Of a stretch of 64,000 nt of DNA, positions 17,194 to 27,215 are shown one piece after another (within the stretch, counting starts at the first letter, position 1; the number at the start of each line of letters is the position of its first letter). A program made the translations under genes and the position numbers. The notes beneath the pieces were generated by a model that saw only the letters and a list, made by a program, of their open reading frames with translations, did no database searches and had not been told where the DNA came from. The stretch spans positions 30,593 through 94,592 of the forward strand of contig NZ_AKXQ01000017.1 of the NCBI RefSeq assembly GCF_000276805.1, given 5' to 3'. The DNA is from Moritella dasanensis ArB 0140. Lineage in GTDB: Bacteria > Pseudomonadota > Gammaproteobacteria > Enterobacterales > Moritellaceae.

Positions 17194-18282
17194 TTAGTTA
17201 TCTTTATCAATGATCACGCCACGCGCAACTTGGTCGCGTTCAATGGATTCGAACAAGGCTTGGAAATTACCTTCGCCAAAACCTTCGTCACCTTTACGTT
17301 GGATTATTTCAAAGAAAATAGGCCCGATTAAGGTCTTGGTGAATGTTTGTAATAGCAGGACTAATTTACCGTCGTCCATGTGACCATCAATCAAAATACG
17401 GTGTTTTCTCAGTTGATCAATCGCCTCGTGATGTTCAGGCAAGCGTTCTGCAATCATGTCGTAATAGGTATCGGGGACATCCATGAATTTAATGCCGTTG
17501 GCTTTTAAGGTGGCAACGGTTTGATAAATATCGTCAGTACCTAAGGCGATGTGTTGAATGCCTTCGCCGTGATATTCCTGCAAGAACTCTGCAATTTGGG
17601 ATTTATCATCACTGCTTTCATTAATCGGAATTCGTAGATTACCGCAAGGGCTGGTCATGGCGCGGCTACGTAATCCGGTCATCTTGCCTTGGATATCGAA
17701 ATAACGAATTTCACGAAAATTAAATACCCGTTCATAAAACTCAGACCAAGTATCCATGTGGCCACTATGCACATTGTGGGTTAGGTGGTCGATGTAAGTC
17801 AGTCCGGCGGAGGTTGCTGGCTGCTCACTCTCGCCAGTTAATTTAAAGTGTTCCTGATAGAGGCGTTTTCTGACATCGTCATCGACTAAATACAGCAGGC
17901 TCTCGCCAATGCCATAAATAGCTGGCACGCCGAACTCGAGGATTTTACGCTTACAAGGCAGGGCTTCTCGGCTAATGGCATGTTGATAGGCTTTGTGTGC
18001 ATCGCTGACTTTAAAGCCCATAGCACAAGCGGAAGGGCCGTGCTGCTGGGAGAATTCAGAGGCGAAACCACGCCCTTCGGTACTGACCAAAAAATGAATG
18101 TCACCTTGTTTAAACCAAGTTAACGGCCGGGTTTGATGTTGGGCAAAAGCGTGGAAGCCCAATGTTTTGAATAGCGTGGCTAGCTGTGTTGGATCGGGAG
18201 ACGTGAACTCGACAAACTCGAAGCCTTCAGTGCCAGCAGGATTGCTAAACTCTTGTTTAGTATAATCATACGCATGACCCAT
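17194..18282 (-). CDS. hppD: 4-hydroxyphenylpyruvate dioxygenase
   Basis: A 362-residue vicinal-oxygen-chelate enzyme that makes homogentisate from 4-hydroxyphenylpyruvate. Iron ligands fall in IDHLTHNVH, GIQHIALGTDDI and GPIFFEIIQRKG, and the C-terminal GEGNFQALFESIERDQ helix is typical. AGGAGG precedes the ATG. First gene of the tyrosine degradation operon, whose promoter should lie in 18283-18420; I see no regulator gene beside it. Confidence 0.95.
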   Translation of the reverse strand: MGHAYDYTKQEFSNPAGTEGFEFVEFTSPDPTQLATLFKTLGFHAFAQHQTRPLTWFKQGDIHFLVSTEGRGFASEFSQQHGPSACAMGFKVSDAHKAYQHAISREALPCKRKILEFGVPAIYGIGESLLYLVDDDVRKRLYQEHFKLTGESEQPATSAGLTYIDHLTHNVHSGHMDTWSEFYERVFNFREIRYFDIQGKMTGLRSRAMTSPCGNLRIPINESSDDKSQIAEFLQEYHGEGIQHIALGTDDIYQTVATLKANGIKFMDVPDTYYDMIAERLPEHHEAIDQLRKHRILIDGHMDDGKLVLLLQTFTKTLIGPIFFEIIQRKGDEGFGEGNFQALFESIERDQVARGVIIDKDN

Positions 18283-18430
18283 AATACCTCCTTTGCAGAC
18301 TTTGGAAGTACAGAGCAGCCTACAAATTTAACAGGAATGTAGAGCTAGTATGGACGATTTATGCTGGTTTTGCTTACTTGGGGTTTCAAAATAGTGCCGA
18401 GCATAACTTGAGTGAGTCGAATCAGCCCGT

Positions 18431-19762
18431 TTATTTGTTCTTGTGCTCATACATATGAAAATCAGCCATCTCAATAATTTCGTCATATTGGTCACCTTCA
18501 GAATACGAGGTTAAACCATATGCAAAAGAAATTTTATGTTCTCTAAATTCTTTTTTGTATTTAGACTTTTGAATTATTTTATTTTGTATTTTTTCGATGA
18601 TCTCGGTAGCAATTTCGATTGTCGGGCAATCATTTAATAAAATAATAAATTCATCGCCACCGCTTCTGATTAAGTAGTCTTCGTCTCTTATTGCTTCTTG
18701 AGCCGATGAAGCCAGTAATTTGATGGCACTATCTCCTGCCGAGTGACCTAAGGTGTCATTAATTTCTTTTATTTTATTACCATCGATAACAGCTAATACC
18801 CCAGACGAAGTTGCTTCGCTGTAGAAATCAAAATAACGTCGGTTATAGGCTTTTGTGAGCGTATCTATCATGGATTTTTCTTTATGCAGTTCTGATTCAC
18901 TGGTAATACGTCGAATAAAATGAAAGTAAAAAATGGCCATTGCGATGAAAAAAGATAATATAAATGAAAATTTCAGCGGTATATCAAGTACATATAAAAA
19001 TGGTATTTGTACTATCACTATTATTCCATCAGCAATATCAGCATATTCACTTCTATAAAATAATAAAGAATCGGGATAATCTGCATATTTAACCGAGATA
19101 ACATAATTTTTTTGATTTATTTTGGTGTTAGGCAGCAGGATTGATATGTTTTTATCATTAAAATAAGAATTATTATTCAAATGCACATTAAAGCCGATAT
19201 CAATATGATTATTCACGCCTTTAAATATAGTAAATAATCGATTACCAGATAGCGCATCTTCATGCATATAACTCACGCGATATCTGTTCACTTTGGTTTT
19301 GCAAATATTCAGTGCACGGCAACGAACGGGATCAAAAATAGTGCTTACCATATCAGGTGCTAATTTCCGTCGATATAACACGCTGTGAGTTTGCCAGTCT
19401 TTAATCATGAAGTTGCCAGAAATAGACGATGTTGTAATGAAGCCTAAACTGTCGAGGGCATTTTTATATTGGGATAGATGTTCTGTCTTTTCAGCGTTAG
19501 CTGCAGTCTCTGTTTCTGCCTGGCTAATATAAATATAAGACCTTCGATTCAATGGTGTTGACGATGCGAGCTTTTCATTCGTTGATATAACAATGATGTT
19601 AGAGAGTTCTAGTAGGGCATCAGATAGTTCATTCATGGTTTGATGTATTGCTGATTGTTCATCTTCAAGCGTACTTGCAGAAAAAACATAATGAAAAATA
19701 CCGGTTAACACCACAAAAGATACAATGAACATTTTCACTGCAAAATAGATACTATGTAACAA
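18431..19762 (-). CDS. Membrane diguanylate cyclase (GGDEF)
   Basis: A 443-residue protein with a membrane helix (8-28), a periplasmic sensor region of about 230 residues of unknown fold, a second helix (264-283) and a GGDEF domain. The active-site loop is intact (SGGDEF, 368-372), and the product-inhibition I-site RxxD (359-362) stands five residues before it, so it should make cyclic-di-GMP under feedback control. A TTG start at 19762 is supported by AAGGG eight bases upstream; the next ATG (19732) lacks a ribosome site. Single gene. Confidence 0.85.
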   Translation of the reverse strand: MLHSIYFAVKMFIVSFVVLTGIFHYVFSASTLEDEQSAIHQTMNELSDALLELSNIIVISTNEKLASSTPLNRRSYIYISQAETETAANAEKTEHLSQYKNALDSLGFITTSSISGNFMIKDWQTHSVLYRRKLAPDMVSTIFDPVRCRALNICKTKVNRYRVSYMHEDALSGNRLFTIFKGVNNHIDIGFNVHLNNNSYFNDKNISILLPNTKINQKNYVISVKYADYPDSLLFYRSEYADIADGIIVIVQIPFLYVLDIPLKFSFILSFFIAMAIFYFHFIRRITSESELHKEKSMIDTLTKAYNRRYFDFYSEATSSGVLAVIDGNKIKEINDTLGHSAGDSAIKLLASSAQEAIRDEDYLIRSGGDEFIILLNDCPTIEIATEIIEKIQNKIIQKSKYKKEFREHKISFAYGLTSYSEGDQYDEIIEMADFHMYEHKNK

Positions 19763-19998
19763 GGTTGCTACCCTTACTTCTTAAAAAATAGTTGGGCATG
19801 GTATGGCATTTCATCGAAATTTTAAATGTATATGCTTACATATCTTTATGTATGATTATATATTCAGCGTTTGATACTGAGTCAGTTTAGAGGATTTATT
19901 ATAACGTGATGATGATATTGAAAATTTTTGCAGAAGAAAGGAAATTGAGTTTATCGAGAGGTTTAAAGGCTCAGTTAGCGTTAAAGTATTGGAAAGTA

Positions 19999-20020
19999 GG
20001 CGATAACATAAGTTATCGCC
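19999..20020. terminator. Perfect hairpin downstream of yicC
   Basis: GGCGATAAC and GTTATCGCC form a nine-base perfect stem with a four-base loop, 28 bases past the yicC stop. The T tract is poor, so it may be an RNA-stabilising end. Confidence 0.55.
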
Positions 20021-20047
20021 TGTAATTAAGCTAATGTTTAGTGGGTG

Positions 20048-20911
20048 TTACTCAATGTTTTGTAACTGCTCTCTCATCTGCTCAATCAACACTTTAAGCT
20101 CTACCGCAGACTTCGTAATATCTGTGCTAATCGATTTTGAACCTAGGGTATTTGATTCACGATTGAATTCTTGCATCATGAAATCTAAACGACGGCCGCA
20201 AGCGCCACCTTTAGTTAAGATGCTACGCGTTTCAGTCACGTGGGCATTTAAACGGTCAATCTCTTCTGCTACATCTAATTTCTGCGCCATTAAGATAAGT
20301 TCTTGTTCTACGCGTGTTTCATCAAGTTCGATTTTTGCATCGTTGAATTTCTTTTGAATACGTGCACGTTGCCATTCGATGATCTCAGGCATTTTGCCTT
20401 CAACGAAATCAGCTTGCTCGGAAATACCTGTTAGGCGTTGCTCTAACATTACTTGCAGTTTCTCACCTTCAGAGGCTCGCGATTCTAAAAACTCAATCAG
20501 CGTTTCGTCGAAAAAGCTTAGTAGGTCCGTTGATAACTCGCCCATGTCTTTTTCTGCAGCTTCCATTACGCCAGGCCAGCGGAGAATATCAACAGGGTTT
20601 AATTTTGCTTTACCGGCTTTTTTAGATATCCAGTTTGCACTTTCAATTAATTTTTCTGCTAGCGCTTCGTTTAATTGTAATTCACCGCTGTTAGCAGCAT
20701 TTGCTTCAAAACGCAGGTTACATTCTACTTTACCGCGTTGTAATTGTTTACGGAAACGTTCACGTAGTACAGCTTCTAAACCACGGAATTGCTCAGGTAG
20801 TCGGATGTACGTTTCGAGGTAACGTTGGTTAACCGAACGGATCTCCCATACTGCTGTACCCCAATCGCCTTTAAACTCTTTACGGGCATATGCCGTCATA
20901 CTATGAATCAT
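20048..20911 (-). CDS. yicC: YicC family endoribonuclease-like protein
   Basis: A 287-residue YicC protein. The N-terminal MIHSMTAYARKE and WEIRSVNQRYLET and the C-terminal GRRLDFMMQEFNRESNTLGSKS (DUF1732) are the family hallmarks. YicC is reported to be an endoribonuclease or RNA-degradation factor. Divergent from rph with 122 bases between, as in enterics. Confidence 0.92.
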   Translation of the reverse strand: MIHSMTAYARKEFKGDWGTAVWEIRSVNQRYLETYIRLPEQFRGLEAVLRERFRKQLQRGKVECNLRFEANAANSGELQLNEALAEKLIESANWISKKAGKAKLNPVDILRWPGVMEAAEKDMGELSTDLLSFFDETLIEFLESRASEGEKLQVMLEQRLTGISEQADFVEGKMPEIIEWQRARIQKKFNDAKIELDETRVEQELILMAQKLDVAEEIDRLNAHVTETRSILTKGGACGRRLDFMMQEFNRESNTLGSKSISTDITKSAVELKVLIEQMREQLQNIE

Positions 20912-21033
20912 GTTGAATCCGTTAATTAAAGTAAGTTAAGCCAATTATACCTGCAGGTTATTACAACTTGCTATAGCGATAGTTTAGCTTAGCTCATATA
21001 ATATTGGGCAATCATCAATGAAGAGTTAAAATA

Positions 21034-21765
21034 ATGCGCCCAAGTCAAAGAACATTAGGTCAAATTCGACCTGTAACAATTACCCGTAACTTTACCGCTC
21101 ATGCAGAAGGTTCTGTATTGGTTGAATTTGGCGGTACTAAGGTATTGTGTACTGCGACTGTTGAAAACAATGTGCCACGTTTCTTGAAGGGTAAAGGCCA
21201 AGGTTGGGTTACGGCTGAATACGGCATGCTACCGCGCTCGACGCACAAACGTATGAATCGTGAAGCAGCACGAGGTGGACAAACTGGACGCACTATGGAA
21301 ATTCAACGTCTGATCGCACGTTCATTACGTGCTTGTATCGACCTAGGTTCATTAGGTGAACACACGATTGTAATCGATTGTGATGTCATCCAAGCTGACG
21401 GTGGCACACGTACTGCCGCTATTACTGGCGCTTGTGTGGCCTTGGCTGATGCGATTGAATTTTTGATCCGCAAAGGTAAATTAAAAATTAGCCCAATCAA
21501 ATTTATGATCGCAGCTGTGTCTGTTGGTATCTATAAAGGCGAAGCGGTTTGCGATTTAGATTACCCTGAAGATTCTGATGCTGAAACAGACATGAATGTG
21601 GTGATGACGGATACCGGTAAATTTATCGAGATCCAAGGTACTGCAGAAGGTGAACCGTTTAGCCACGAAGAAATGCTAGACATGTTGGCGTTAGCGAAAG
21701 ACGGCATCGAGCAGATCATTATAGAGCAAAAGAAAGCACTCGGTGATAGCTTGATTAAAGTGTAA
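21034..21765 (+). CDS. rph: Ribonuclease PH
   Basis: A 243-residue phosphorolytic exoribonuclease that trims tRNA 3' ends. Family motifs include [35 protein letters not shown] and [19 protein letters not shown]. The frame is full-length, unlike the frameshifted rph of E. coli K-12. It precedes pyrE, and its translation or transcription may feed the pyrE attenuator downstream. Confidence 0.95.
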   Translation: MRPSQRTLGQIRPVTITRNFTAHAEGSVLVEFGGTKVLCTATVENNVPRFLKGKGQGWVTAEYGMLPRSTHKRMNREAARGGQTGRTMEIQRLIARSLRACIDLGSLGEHTIVIDCDVIQADGGTRTAAITGACVALADAIEFLIRKGKLKISPIKFMIAAVSVGIYKGEAVCDLDYPEDSDAETDMNVVMTDTGKFIEIQGTAEGEPFSHEEMLDMLALAKDGIEQIIIEQKKALGDSLIKV

Positions 21766-21767
21766 AG

Positions 21768-21855
21768 CTTGTTAGAATAGCGGCGCTTATCGTTAGTCGC
21801 TGTGCGCTAACAAGGTTAATTGCCTAATAATATTCCCCATATTATTAGGCTTTTT
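21768..21855 (+). promoter_or_regulatory. rph-pyrE attenuator region with intrinsic terminator
   Basis: Two hairpins follow rph. The first pairs CTTGTTAG with CTAACAAG (about 21768-21814) with an inner AGCGGC/GTCGCT stem. The second (21822-21850) pairs GCCTAATAATAT with ATATTATTAGGC and is followed by TTTTT. In E. coli, UTP-sensitive attenuation at this place controls pyrE. Here the hairpin lies about 57 bases after the rph stop, farther than in E. coli, so coupling may differ. Confidence 0.7.
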
Positions 21856-21908
21856 AGGTGAAGTGGCTTTTAGCCATAATATCTAATTATTCATAATAGG
21901 GGAAAACG

Positions 21909-22550
21909 ATGAAAGATTACCAACGCGAGTTTATTGAGTTTGCTTTAGAAAAAGAAGTGCTTAAATTTGGTGAATTCACACTAAAGTCTGGTCGTACTAG
22001 CCCTTATTTCTTCAACGCCGGTTTGTTCAACACGGGCCGTGATTTATCACGTCTTGGTCGTTTCTATGCAGCCGCTTTAGTTGATTCTGGTATCGAATAC
22101 GATGTGGTATTTGGTCCTGCGTACAAAGGTATCCCAATCGCGACGACGACTGTTGTAGCGCTGAACGATCATCACGACATTGATGCGCCTTACTGCTTTA
22201 ACCGCAAAGAGAAAAAAGACCACGGCGAAGGTGGTTCATTAGTGGGTTCTGCATTGGAAGGTCGTATTGTATTAGTTGATGACGTGATCACTGCCGGTAC
22301 TGCAATCCGTGAATCGATGGATATCATCCAAGCACATAACGCTGAACTATCTGGTGTATTAATCGCGCTAGACCGCCAAGAAAAAGGCAAAGGCGAATTA
22401 TCTGCAATTCAAGAAATCGAACGTGATTATGGCTCTAAAGTATTATCAATCGTGACGTTAGCTGATCTTGTTAGTTTCTTAGCGGATAAGCCAGAGATGC
22501 AACAGCACCTTGAGACTGTAAAAACATACCGTGAAAACTACGGCATCTAA
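21909..22550 (+). CDS. pyrE: Orotate phosphoribosyltransferase
   Basis: A 213-residue type I phosphoribosyltransferase making orotidine monophosphate from orotate and PRPP in pyrimidine synthesis. The flexible loop [15 protein letters not shown] and PRPP loop [13 protein letters not shown] are intact. AGGGGAA precedes the ATG. It follows the attenuator after rph and ends at a strong terminator. Confidence 0.95.
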   Translation: MKDYQREFIEFALEKEVLKFGEFTLKSGRTSPYFFNAGLFNTGRDLSRLGRFYAAALVDSGIEYDVVFGPAYKGIPIATTTVVALNDHHDIDAPYCFNRKEKKDHGEGGSLVGSALEGRIVLVDDVITAGTAIRESMDIIQAHNAELSGVLIALDRQEKGKGELSAIQEIERDYGSKVLSIVTLADLVSFLADKPEMQQHLETVKTYRENYGI

Positions 22551-22579
22551 TTAAGTTTAACTTAATGAGCACGCAATAA

Positions 22580-22606
22580 AAAAGCAGACCGAACCGGTCT
22601 GCTTTT
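22580..22606. terminator. Bidirectional terminator between pyrE and the NSS transporter unit
   Basis: AAAGCAGACCG and CGGTCTGCTTT form an 11-base perfect stem with A and T runs on either side, serving both convergent transcripts. Confidence 0.85.
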
Positions 22607-22630
22607 AACAATATTAATACTATTATACAC

Positions 22631-22723
22631 TTAGCTATTCATTGCTTTGCGGATACACAATGCTGCACCACCCCAAGTAATACCTAAACCAAGCACCATC
22701 ATGATAATTGCACCTAATGTCAT
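22631..22723 (-). CDS. Small subunit of NSS amino-acid importer (MetS-like, 30 residues)
   Basis: A 30-residue hydrophobic peptide beginning MTLGAIIMMVLGLG, followed by TWGGAALCIRKAMNS. Its ATG lies one base after the stop of the large transporter gene, with GAGGTG inside that gene's last codons as ribosome site. The single helix, the G-x-T-W-GG pattern and the position match the small-subunit family of methionine/alanine importers (MetPS type). Assignment rests on pattern and context. Confidence 0.7.
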   Translation of the reverse strand: MTLGAIIMMVLGLGITWGGAALCIRKAMNS

Positions 22724-22724
22724 A

Positions 22725-24191
22725 CTACACCTCTTTATTTGATCGATTGATAAGGATACTCACGACTAACATCGCCGCCAGCAGTCCCCAACCTAATAAC
22801 AATAAATCTGATTGCGCATAACCGCCGTAACCGTCTTTAATCGTATTAACAATGTTCGTGCCTAAGATCAACACTAAGAATATTGGGCTGATAAAGCGCA
22901 AACAAATTTCAAACCATTTACCGATGGTAAACTCAGATATTTCATTCACATGTTTACGAATATCAGCAAGTTTAACTAACCAGGCCATAATGATTAATTC
23001 AGCCAAGCAGCTACTTAATAAAGCGATATTATTAATGAAGTAATCAACGAGGTCGAGTAATAGCAAACCACCATTGGTAGCAAAAGCCATTGATACGGCA
23101 AGCCCTACACCACAAACCACTGAAGCAGCTTTTTTACGTGACCAATTAAGTTTGTCAATAAATGCAGATGTAACTGCTTCAATAATTGAAATGTGTGAAC
23201 TTAAACCCGCAACAACAAGTGCCAAGAAAAATAGTGGGCCGAGAATATACGGTGCTGGTAATAAGTTGATAGCAGCAGGAATTGTCACAAAGGCTAAACC
23301 AACACCTGCGGTGACAACTTCAGTAAGTGGCTTACCTTGCTCTTGTGCCATATTACCTAAAATAGAGAAAATAAGGATACCGGCAACGATTGAGAAACCA
23401 CAGTTAATTAATACTGTCATGACGGCATTATTATTCACATCTGATTTTTCAGGTAAATAACTGGAATAGGCCAACATAATGGCAAAGCCCACGCTCAAGG
23501 TGAAGAAGATCTGACCATATGCAGCGGACCATACTTTAGGATCTGTTATTTTACTAAAGTCAGGTTGGAATAAATAGTTAAGACCATCCAACGCACCCGG
23601 TAAAAAGACCATGCGACAAATTAACCCAACAACCATGATAAATAATAACGGCATCATGATCTTACTTGCGCGCTCAATACCACTTTTTACACCACCAAAA
23701 ATGGCCACAAAAGTAATACCCCAAGCAATGATCATTGGAATTGCAATGTGCCACTGGATACTGCCTAATTTACTCGGTGAATTATCACCTAGCTGTAAAT
23801 ACTCTTTAAAGAAATAGGCATTGGTATCCTGTCCCCAAGATTGTGAGAATGACATACTAAAGTAAGATATGGCCCAGCCTATGACTGCGACGTAATACAC
23901 CGCAATAACGGCAGCGATCAGAACCTGAAACCACCCCAACCATTCGTACTTTTTATTTATTTTTGCGAATGTGCGTGGCGCTGAACCTCGGTATTTATGG
24001 CCCATGCCGAATTCCATAATCATAAATGGAATACCTGCGGTTAACATCGCGAATAAATAAGGAATGAAAAATGCCCCTCCACCATTTTCATACGCCATGT
24101 ATGGAAAACGCCAAATATTTCCTAATCCGATAGCAGAACCTACTGCGGCAAGAATAAAGCCGCTACGAGATCCCCATTGTTCACGCTTCAT
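22725..24191 (-). CDS. Sodium-dependent NSS-family amino-acid transporter
   Basis: A 488-residue, roughly eleven- to twelve-helix transporter of the neurotransmitter:sodium symporter family. The N-terminal signature GSAIGLGNIWRFPYMAYENGGGAF binds substrate and sodium. Bacterial relatives import methionine, alanine, tryptophan or tyrosine; specificity cannot be assigned, but the small companion peptide points to the methionine/alanine type. AAGGAG precedes the ATG, and a perfect inverted repeat (24224-24253) lies just upstream. Confidence 0.88.
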   Translation of the reverse strand: MKREQWGSRSGFILAAVGSAIGLGNIWRFPYMAYENGGGAFFIPYLFAMLTAGIPFMIMEFGMGHKYRGSAPRTFAKINKKYEWLGWFQVLIAAVIAVYYVAVIGWAISYFSMSFSQSWGQDTNAYFFKEYLQLGDNSPSKLGSIQWHIAIPMIIAWGITFVAIFGGVKSGIERASKIMMPLLFIMVVGLICRMVFLPGALDGLNYLFQPDFSKITDPKVWSAAYGQIFFTLSVGFAIMLAYSSYLPEKSDVNNNAVMTVLINCGFSIVAGILIFSILGNMAQEQGKPLTEVVTAGVGLAFVTIPAAINLLPAPYILGPLFFLALVVAGLSSHISIIEAVTSAFIDKLNWSRKKAASVVCGVGLAVSMAFATNGGLLLLDLVDYFINNIALLSSCLAELIIMAWLVKLADIRKHVNEISEFTIGKWFEICLRFISPIFLVLILGTNIVNTIKDGYGGYAQSDLLLLGWGLLAAMLVVSILINRSNKEV

Positions 24192-24514
24192 AAACCACTC
24201 CTTTGAAAAGCTAAACCCTGATAAGTGGATTATATTTAGTATTATAATCCACTAGATGTTAAATCCATGTGCTTAAACGAGTCATTTTCGTTAAGCATTT
24301 CAGTGAGATTACCTATTAAAGATTAGTTAGGCAATGCTAGAAAATAACACCAGAGCTTGTTGGATTAGATGATTATGCTGGATATTTACGTATTGGTAGT
24401 GCGGATGATTGATGGTTTTAGTTTTCAAATCACTTAAAAACCATAAAGCTGTTTAAAATGAATGTATTATATATTTTATAAAGATGTGATAAATAGAAAA
24501 TAATCGAGGATTTG
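24192..24514. other. Intergenic region upstream of the NSS transporter
   Basis: About 320 AT-rich bases before the terminator at 24515. Apart from the inverted repeat at 24224-24253 I see no gene or RNA in it. Confidence 0.6.
24224..24253. promoter_or_regulatory. Perfect 11-bp inverted repeat before the NSS transporter
   Basis: AGTGGATTATA and TATAATCCACT surround TTTAGTAT, about 33 bases upstream of the transporter ATG. It could be a repressor operator or an mRNA hairpin near the ribosome site. No regulator is adjacent. Confidence 0.5.
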
Positions 24515-24550
24515 GTATAATAAAGGCTGCCTAAGCAGCCTTTATTATAC
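24515..24550. terminator. Terminator downstream of slmA
   Basis: A 16-base perfect stem (GTATAATAAAGGCTGC with GCAGCCTTTATTATAC) and a CTAA loop, 45 bases past the slmA stop. Confidence 0.75.
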
Positions 24551-24595
24551 TTTACAGTTATGCCAAATTAACTTTACGCTATCAACTTATTACTA

Positions 24596-25189
24596 TTAGC
24601 TCTGCAGTAGCTGTTTGCGTAAGAATTCCCACTGTTGATCAAAGTCGGTCGTGGGTTTTAAGGCAAAACGGGTACGTACATATTGGTTCATACGGCCTTC
24701 TGCATACGCTAGCAATAAGTTCGCTAACATACCTTCATCTAAGCTAAAACCGGCGCCGTCACGCATTTTTTTCTCACGAAGTAACTGCTTTAAATGTGTT
24801 TCAATTTTTGCGTATAGCGCGCTGATTTGTTCACCAAGGCGCTCATGTTCACCTTGCAGGGCATCACCAGTCATAATACGGGTGATACCTGGATTACGTT
24901 CGGTAAATACCAGCAACAAATGCAGGATGTGATGACAACGGGTAATGGTATCTTTCTCTTCATTTAAGATTTGATTAATACCGGCTAAGATCGAATCTTC
25001 GATAAAGGTAATTAACCCTTCAAACATACGTGCTTTACTGGGGAAGTGACGATAGAGGGCAGCTTCTGATACACCCACTTCTTTAGCTAGCTTAGCCGTC
25101 GTTATACGTTGGCCAGCGTTCGTTTCCAGCATGTGTGCTAACGCTTGTAAAATCTGTTCACGACGATTCTTTTTAGTGCTTGTTGACAT
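24596..25189 (-). CDS. slmA: Nucleoid occlusion factor SlmA (TetR family)
   Basis: A TetR-fold protein of 197 residues that binds chromosomal sites and blocks FtsZ rings over the nucleoid. The DNA-binding part [29 protein letters not shown] is nearly the enteric SlmA sequence. An in-frame ATG lies at 25198, but AGGA stands eight bases before the ATG at 25189, which gives the usual length. Standard neighbour of dut and coaBC. Confidence 0.93.
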   Translation of the reverse strand: MSTSTKKNRREQILQALAHMLETNAGQRITTAKLAKEVGVSEAALYRHFPSKARMFEGLITFIEDSILAGINQILNEEKDTITRCHHILHLLLVFTERNPGITRIMTGDALQGEHERLGEQISALYAKIETHLKQLLREKKMRDGAGFSLDEGMLANLLLAYAEGRMNQYVRTRFALKPTTDFDQQWEFLRKQLLQS

Positions 25190-25217
25190 CTTTTTCATCC
25201 TAGAATGGTGTTAACTG

Positions 25218-25673
25218 TTATTGCTTACCCGAATGGCCAAAGCCACCTTCGCCACGTTCACTACTATCAAATTCTTCAACGATGGTGAGTTGTGCTTGGA
25301 TCACTGGCACTATCATCATCTGAGCAATGCGATCGCCCGGTTGAATACTAAAGCTGTCTTGACCGCGATTCCAACATGAGATCATTAACTCACCTTGGTA
25401 ATCAGAATCAATTAAACCCACTAAGTTACCCAACACAATACCGTGTTTATGGCCTAGACCTGAACGCGGTAAAATAGTTGCTGCCATAGTCGGGTCGGCA
25501 ATGTGAATCGCAATCCCTGTTGGGATCAAGTGTGTTTCACCTGGGTTAACTGTTAATGGCTCTGCAAGGCAAGCGCGCAGGTCTAAACCCGCCGAACCCG
25601 GTGTTGCATAGCTTGGTAATGGAAATTCAGTACCCACACGTGGATTTAAAATTTTAACTTCTATTTGCTTCAT
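25218..25673 (-). CDS. dut: dUTP diphosphatase
   Basis: A trimeric dUTPase of 151 residues that hydrolyses dUTP to dUMP, keeping uracil out of DNA. The conserved motifs are present: [45 protein letters not shown] and the C-terminal [10 protein letters not shown]. The frame extends upstream to a TTG at 25697, but the ATG at 25673 (MKQIEVKIL) matches the family start and length. Confidence 0.95.
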   Translation of the reverse strand: MKQIEVKILNPRVGTEFPLPSYATPGSAGLDLRACLAEPLTVNPGETHLIPTGIAIHIADPTMAATILPRSGLGHKHGIVLGNLVGLIDSDYQGELMISCWNRGQDSFSIQPGDRIAQMMIVPVIQAQLTIVEEFDSSERGEGGFGHSGKQ

Positions 25674-25782
25674 TGTTTGTTTCACTAAATATATCAATTA
25701 ATGGCTCAACCGTGCATTGCGTTAGCGCAATACAAGATTAGATGCCGAGTATTTTTATTTTTATTATTATTTTTATTATTTT

Positions 25783-27003
25783 TTATGAGCTGGTATTGGC
25801 GTTGAACTGAGTGGCAATTAATTGTAGTAATTGTACTGCCACTACTTGTTTGTTGGCTAACGCTATTTGCGCTGTGCCTTGTGGCCAAAATACCGTTAAT
25901 GCGTTGTCGTCAGCATTAAAACCTTGGCCTGATTGTGCCACGTCATTTGCGGCGATCATAGCAAGATTTTTGCGTTGCATTTTGTCGCGTGCATAATGTT
26001 CAACATCTTGGGTTTCTGCAGCAAATCCGACAGTAAAAGGCGGTTTTTCGAGCGCTGCGACACTGGCGACAATATCGGGGTTTTTGATCATGCGCACGAC
26101 CATTTCATCACTGTTGGTCTTTTTGATTTTTTGTTCGGCAATGGTTTCTGGGCGGTAATCTGCGACGGCTGCACAAGCAATGAAAATGTCTTGCTGGTGA
26201 ATATCTGCCATCACGGCAGCGTGCATATCAAGCGCACTTATCACGTTGACTAGTTTGCATTCTACTGGGGCTAATGCAACGGGACCACTTACTACGGTGA
26301 CATTCGCACCTAATGAACGTGCAGCTTGGGCGAGTGCATAACCCATTTTACCTGAGCTGTGATTACTGATATAGCGCACCGGGTCAATCGCCTCGCGCGT
26401 TGGTCCTGCGGTGATCATGATATTCTTACCGGCTAATAGTTGCGGCTTTTCTTGTTCGCTAAAGTAGTTAACAACAGCTGTCACTAACTCGTCAGGGTTC
26501 ACCATTCTACCTGGGCCTACATCACCACACGCCTGTGCGCCTGCTGCTGGGCCCCATAGCGTGATGTTACGTTGTTTAAGTGTGGCTAAATTAGCTTGTG
26601 TTGCTTGCGCTTGGTACATCACTTGATTCATCGCTGGCGCGATGGCAATCGGTGCTGGCGTTGCGAGACATAATGTCGAGAGTAAATCATCAGCAATACC
26701 GGCTGTGAATTTGGCAATGAAGTTAGCGGTAGCGGGGGCAATTAAGACTAAATCTGCCCACTTGGCGAATTCGATATGACCCATACCAGCTTCGGCAGCA
26801 GGGTCGAGTAAACTGTGTGCAACGGGGTTTCCAGAGACTGCTTGCATGGTGAGCGGGGTGATAAACTCTTGTGCCGATTGGGTCATGACGACGCGAACTT
26901 CAGCGCCTTGTTCCGTTAATCGACGGGTTAACTCTGCGCATTTATAAGCGGCGATGCCGCCGGTAATACCGAGCAAAATGCGTTTATTGGCAATAGCAGT
27001 CAT
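25783..27003 (-). CDS. coaBC: Phosphopantothenoylcysteine synthetase/decarboxylase (bifunctional)
   Basis: A 406-residue two-domain coenzyme A enzyme. The N-terminal CoaC flavin domain shows [14 protein letters not shown], the substrate region [17 protein letters not shown] and the catalytic cysteine in [14 protein letters not shown]. The C-terminal CoaB ligase has [18 protein letters not shown] and [11 protein letters not shown]. The ATG at 27003, with GGA seven bases upstream, is preferred to a GTG at 27015. Divergent from radC, the usual arrangement. Confidence 0.95.
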   Translation of the reverse strand: MTAIANKRILLGITGGIAAYKCAELTRRLTEQGAEVRVVMTQSAQEFITPLTMQAVSGNPVAHSLLDPAAEAGMGHIEFAKWADLVLIAPATANFIAKFTAGIADDLLSTLCLATPAPIAIAPAMNQVMYQAQATQANLATLKQRNITLWGPAAGAQACGDVGPGRMVNPDELVTAVVNYFSEQEKPQLLAGKNIMITAGPTREAIDPVRYISNHSSGKMGYALAQAARSLGANVTVVSGPVALAPVECKLVNVISALDMHAAVMADIHQQDIFIACAAVADYRPETIAEQKIKKTNSDEMVVRMIKNPDIVASVAALEKPPFTVGFAAETQDVEHYARDKMQRKNLAMIAANDVAQSGQGFNADDNALTVFWPQGTAQIALANKQVVAVQLLQLIATQFNANTSS

Positions 27004-27215
27004 TGTGTATTCCACGTTAAAATCTGAAAGGATATTCTAATAACGTAATAACAATACCATAATTAAATTCGCAGAGGCTAAGGTTTGTGATTAATTTTAT
27101 ATGCGTCATTATCAAATCTATAAATTTGAACTATTTCACTGTTTTATCATTATTGAGTTCGTTTATTCACCGAATAGCTAAGCTAACAGGACGTTATGTT
27201 AAATGGTGAAAATAG

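Noticed and set aside
25740..25785. Run of T/A triplets (TTTTTATTTTTATTATTATT) between dut and coaBC, as a possible microsatellite or terminator
   Set aside because: Simple AT-rich sequence without a stem; no evidence of function.
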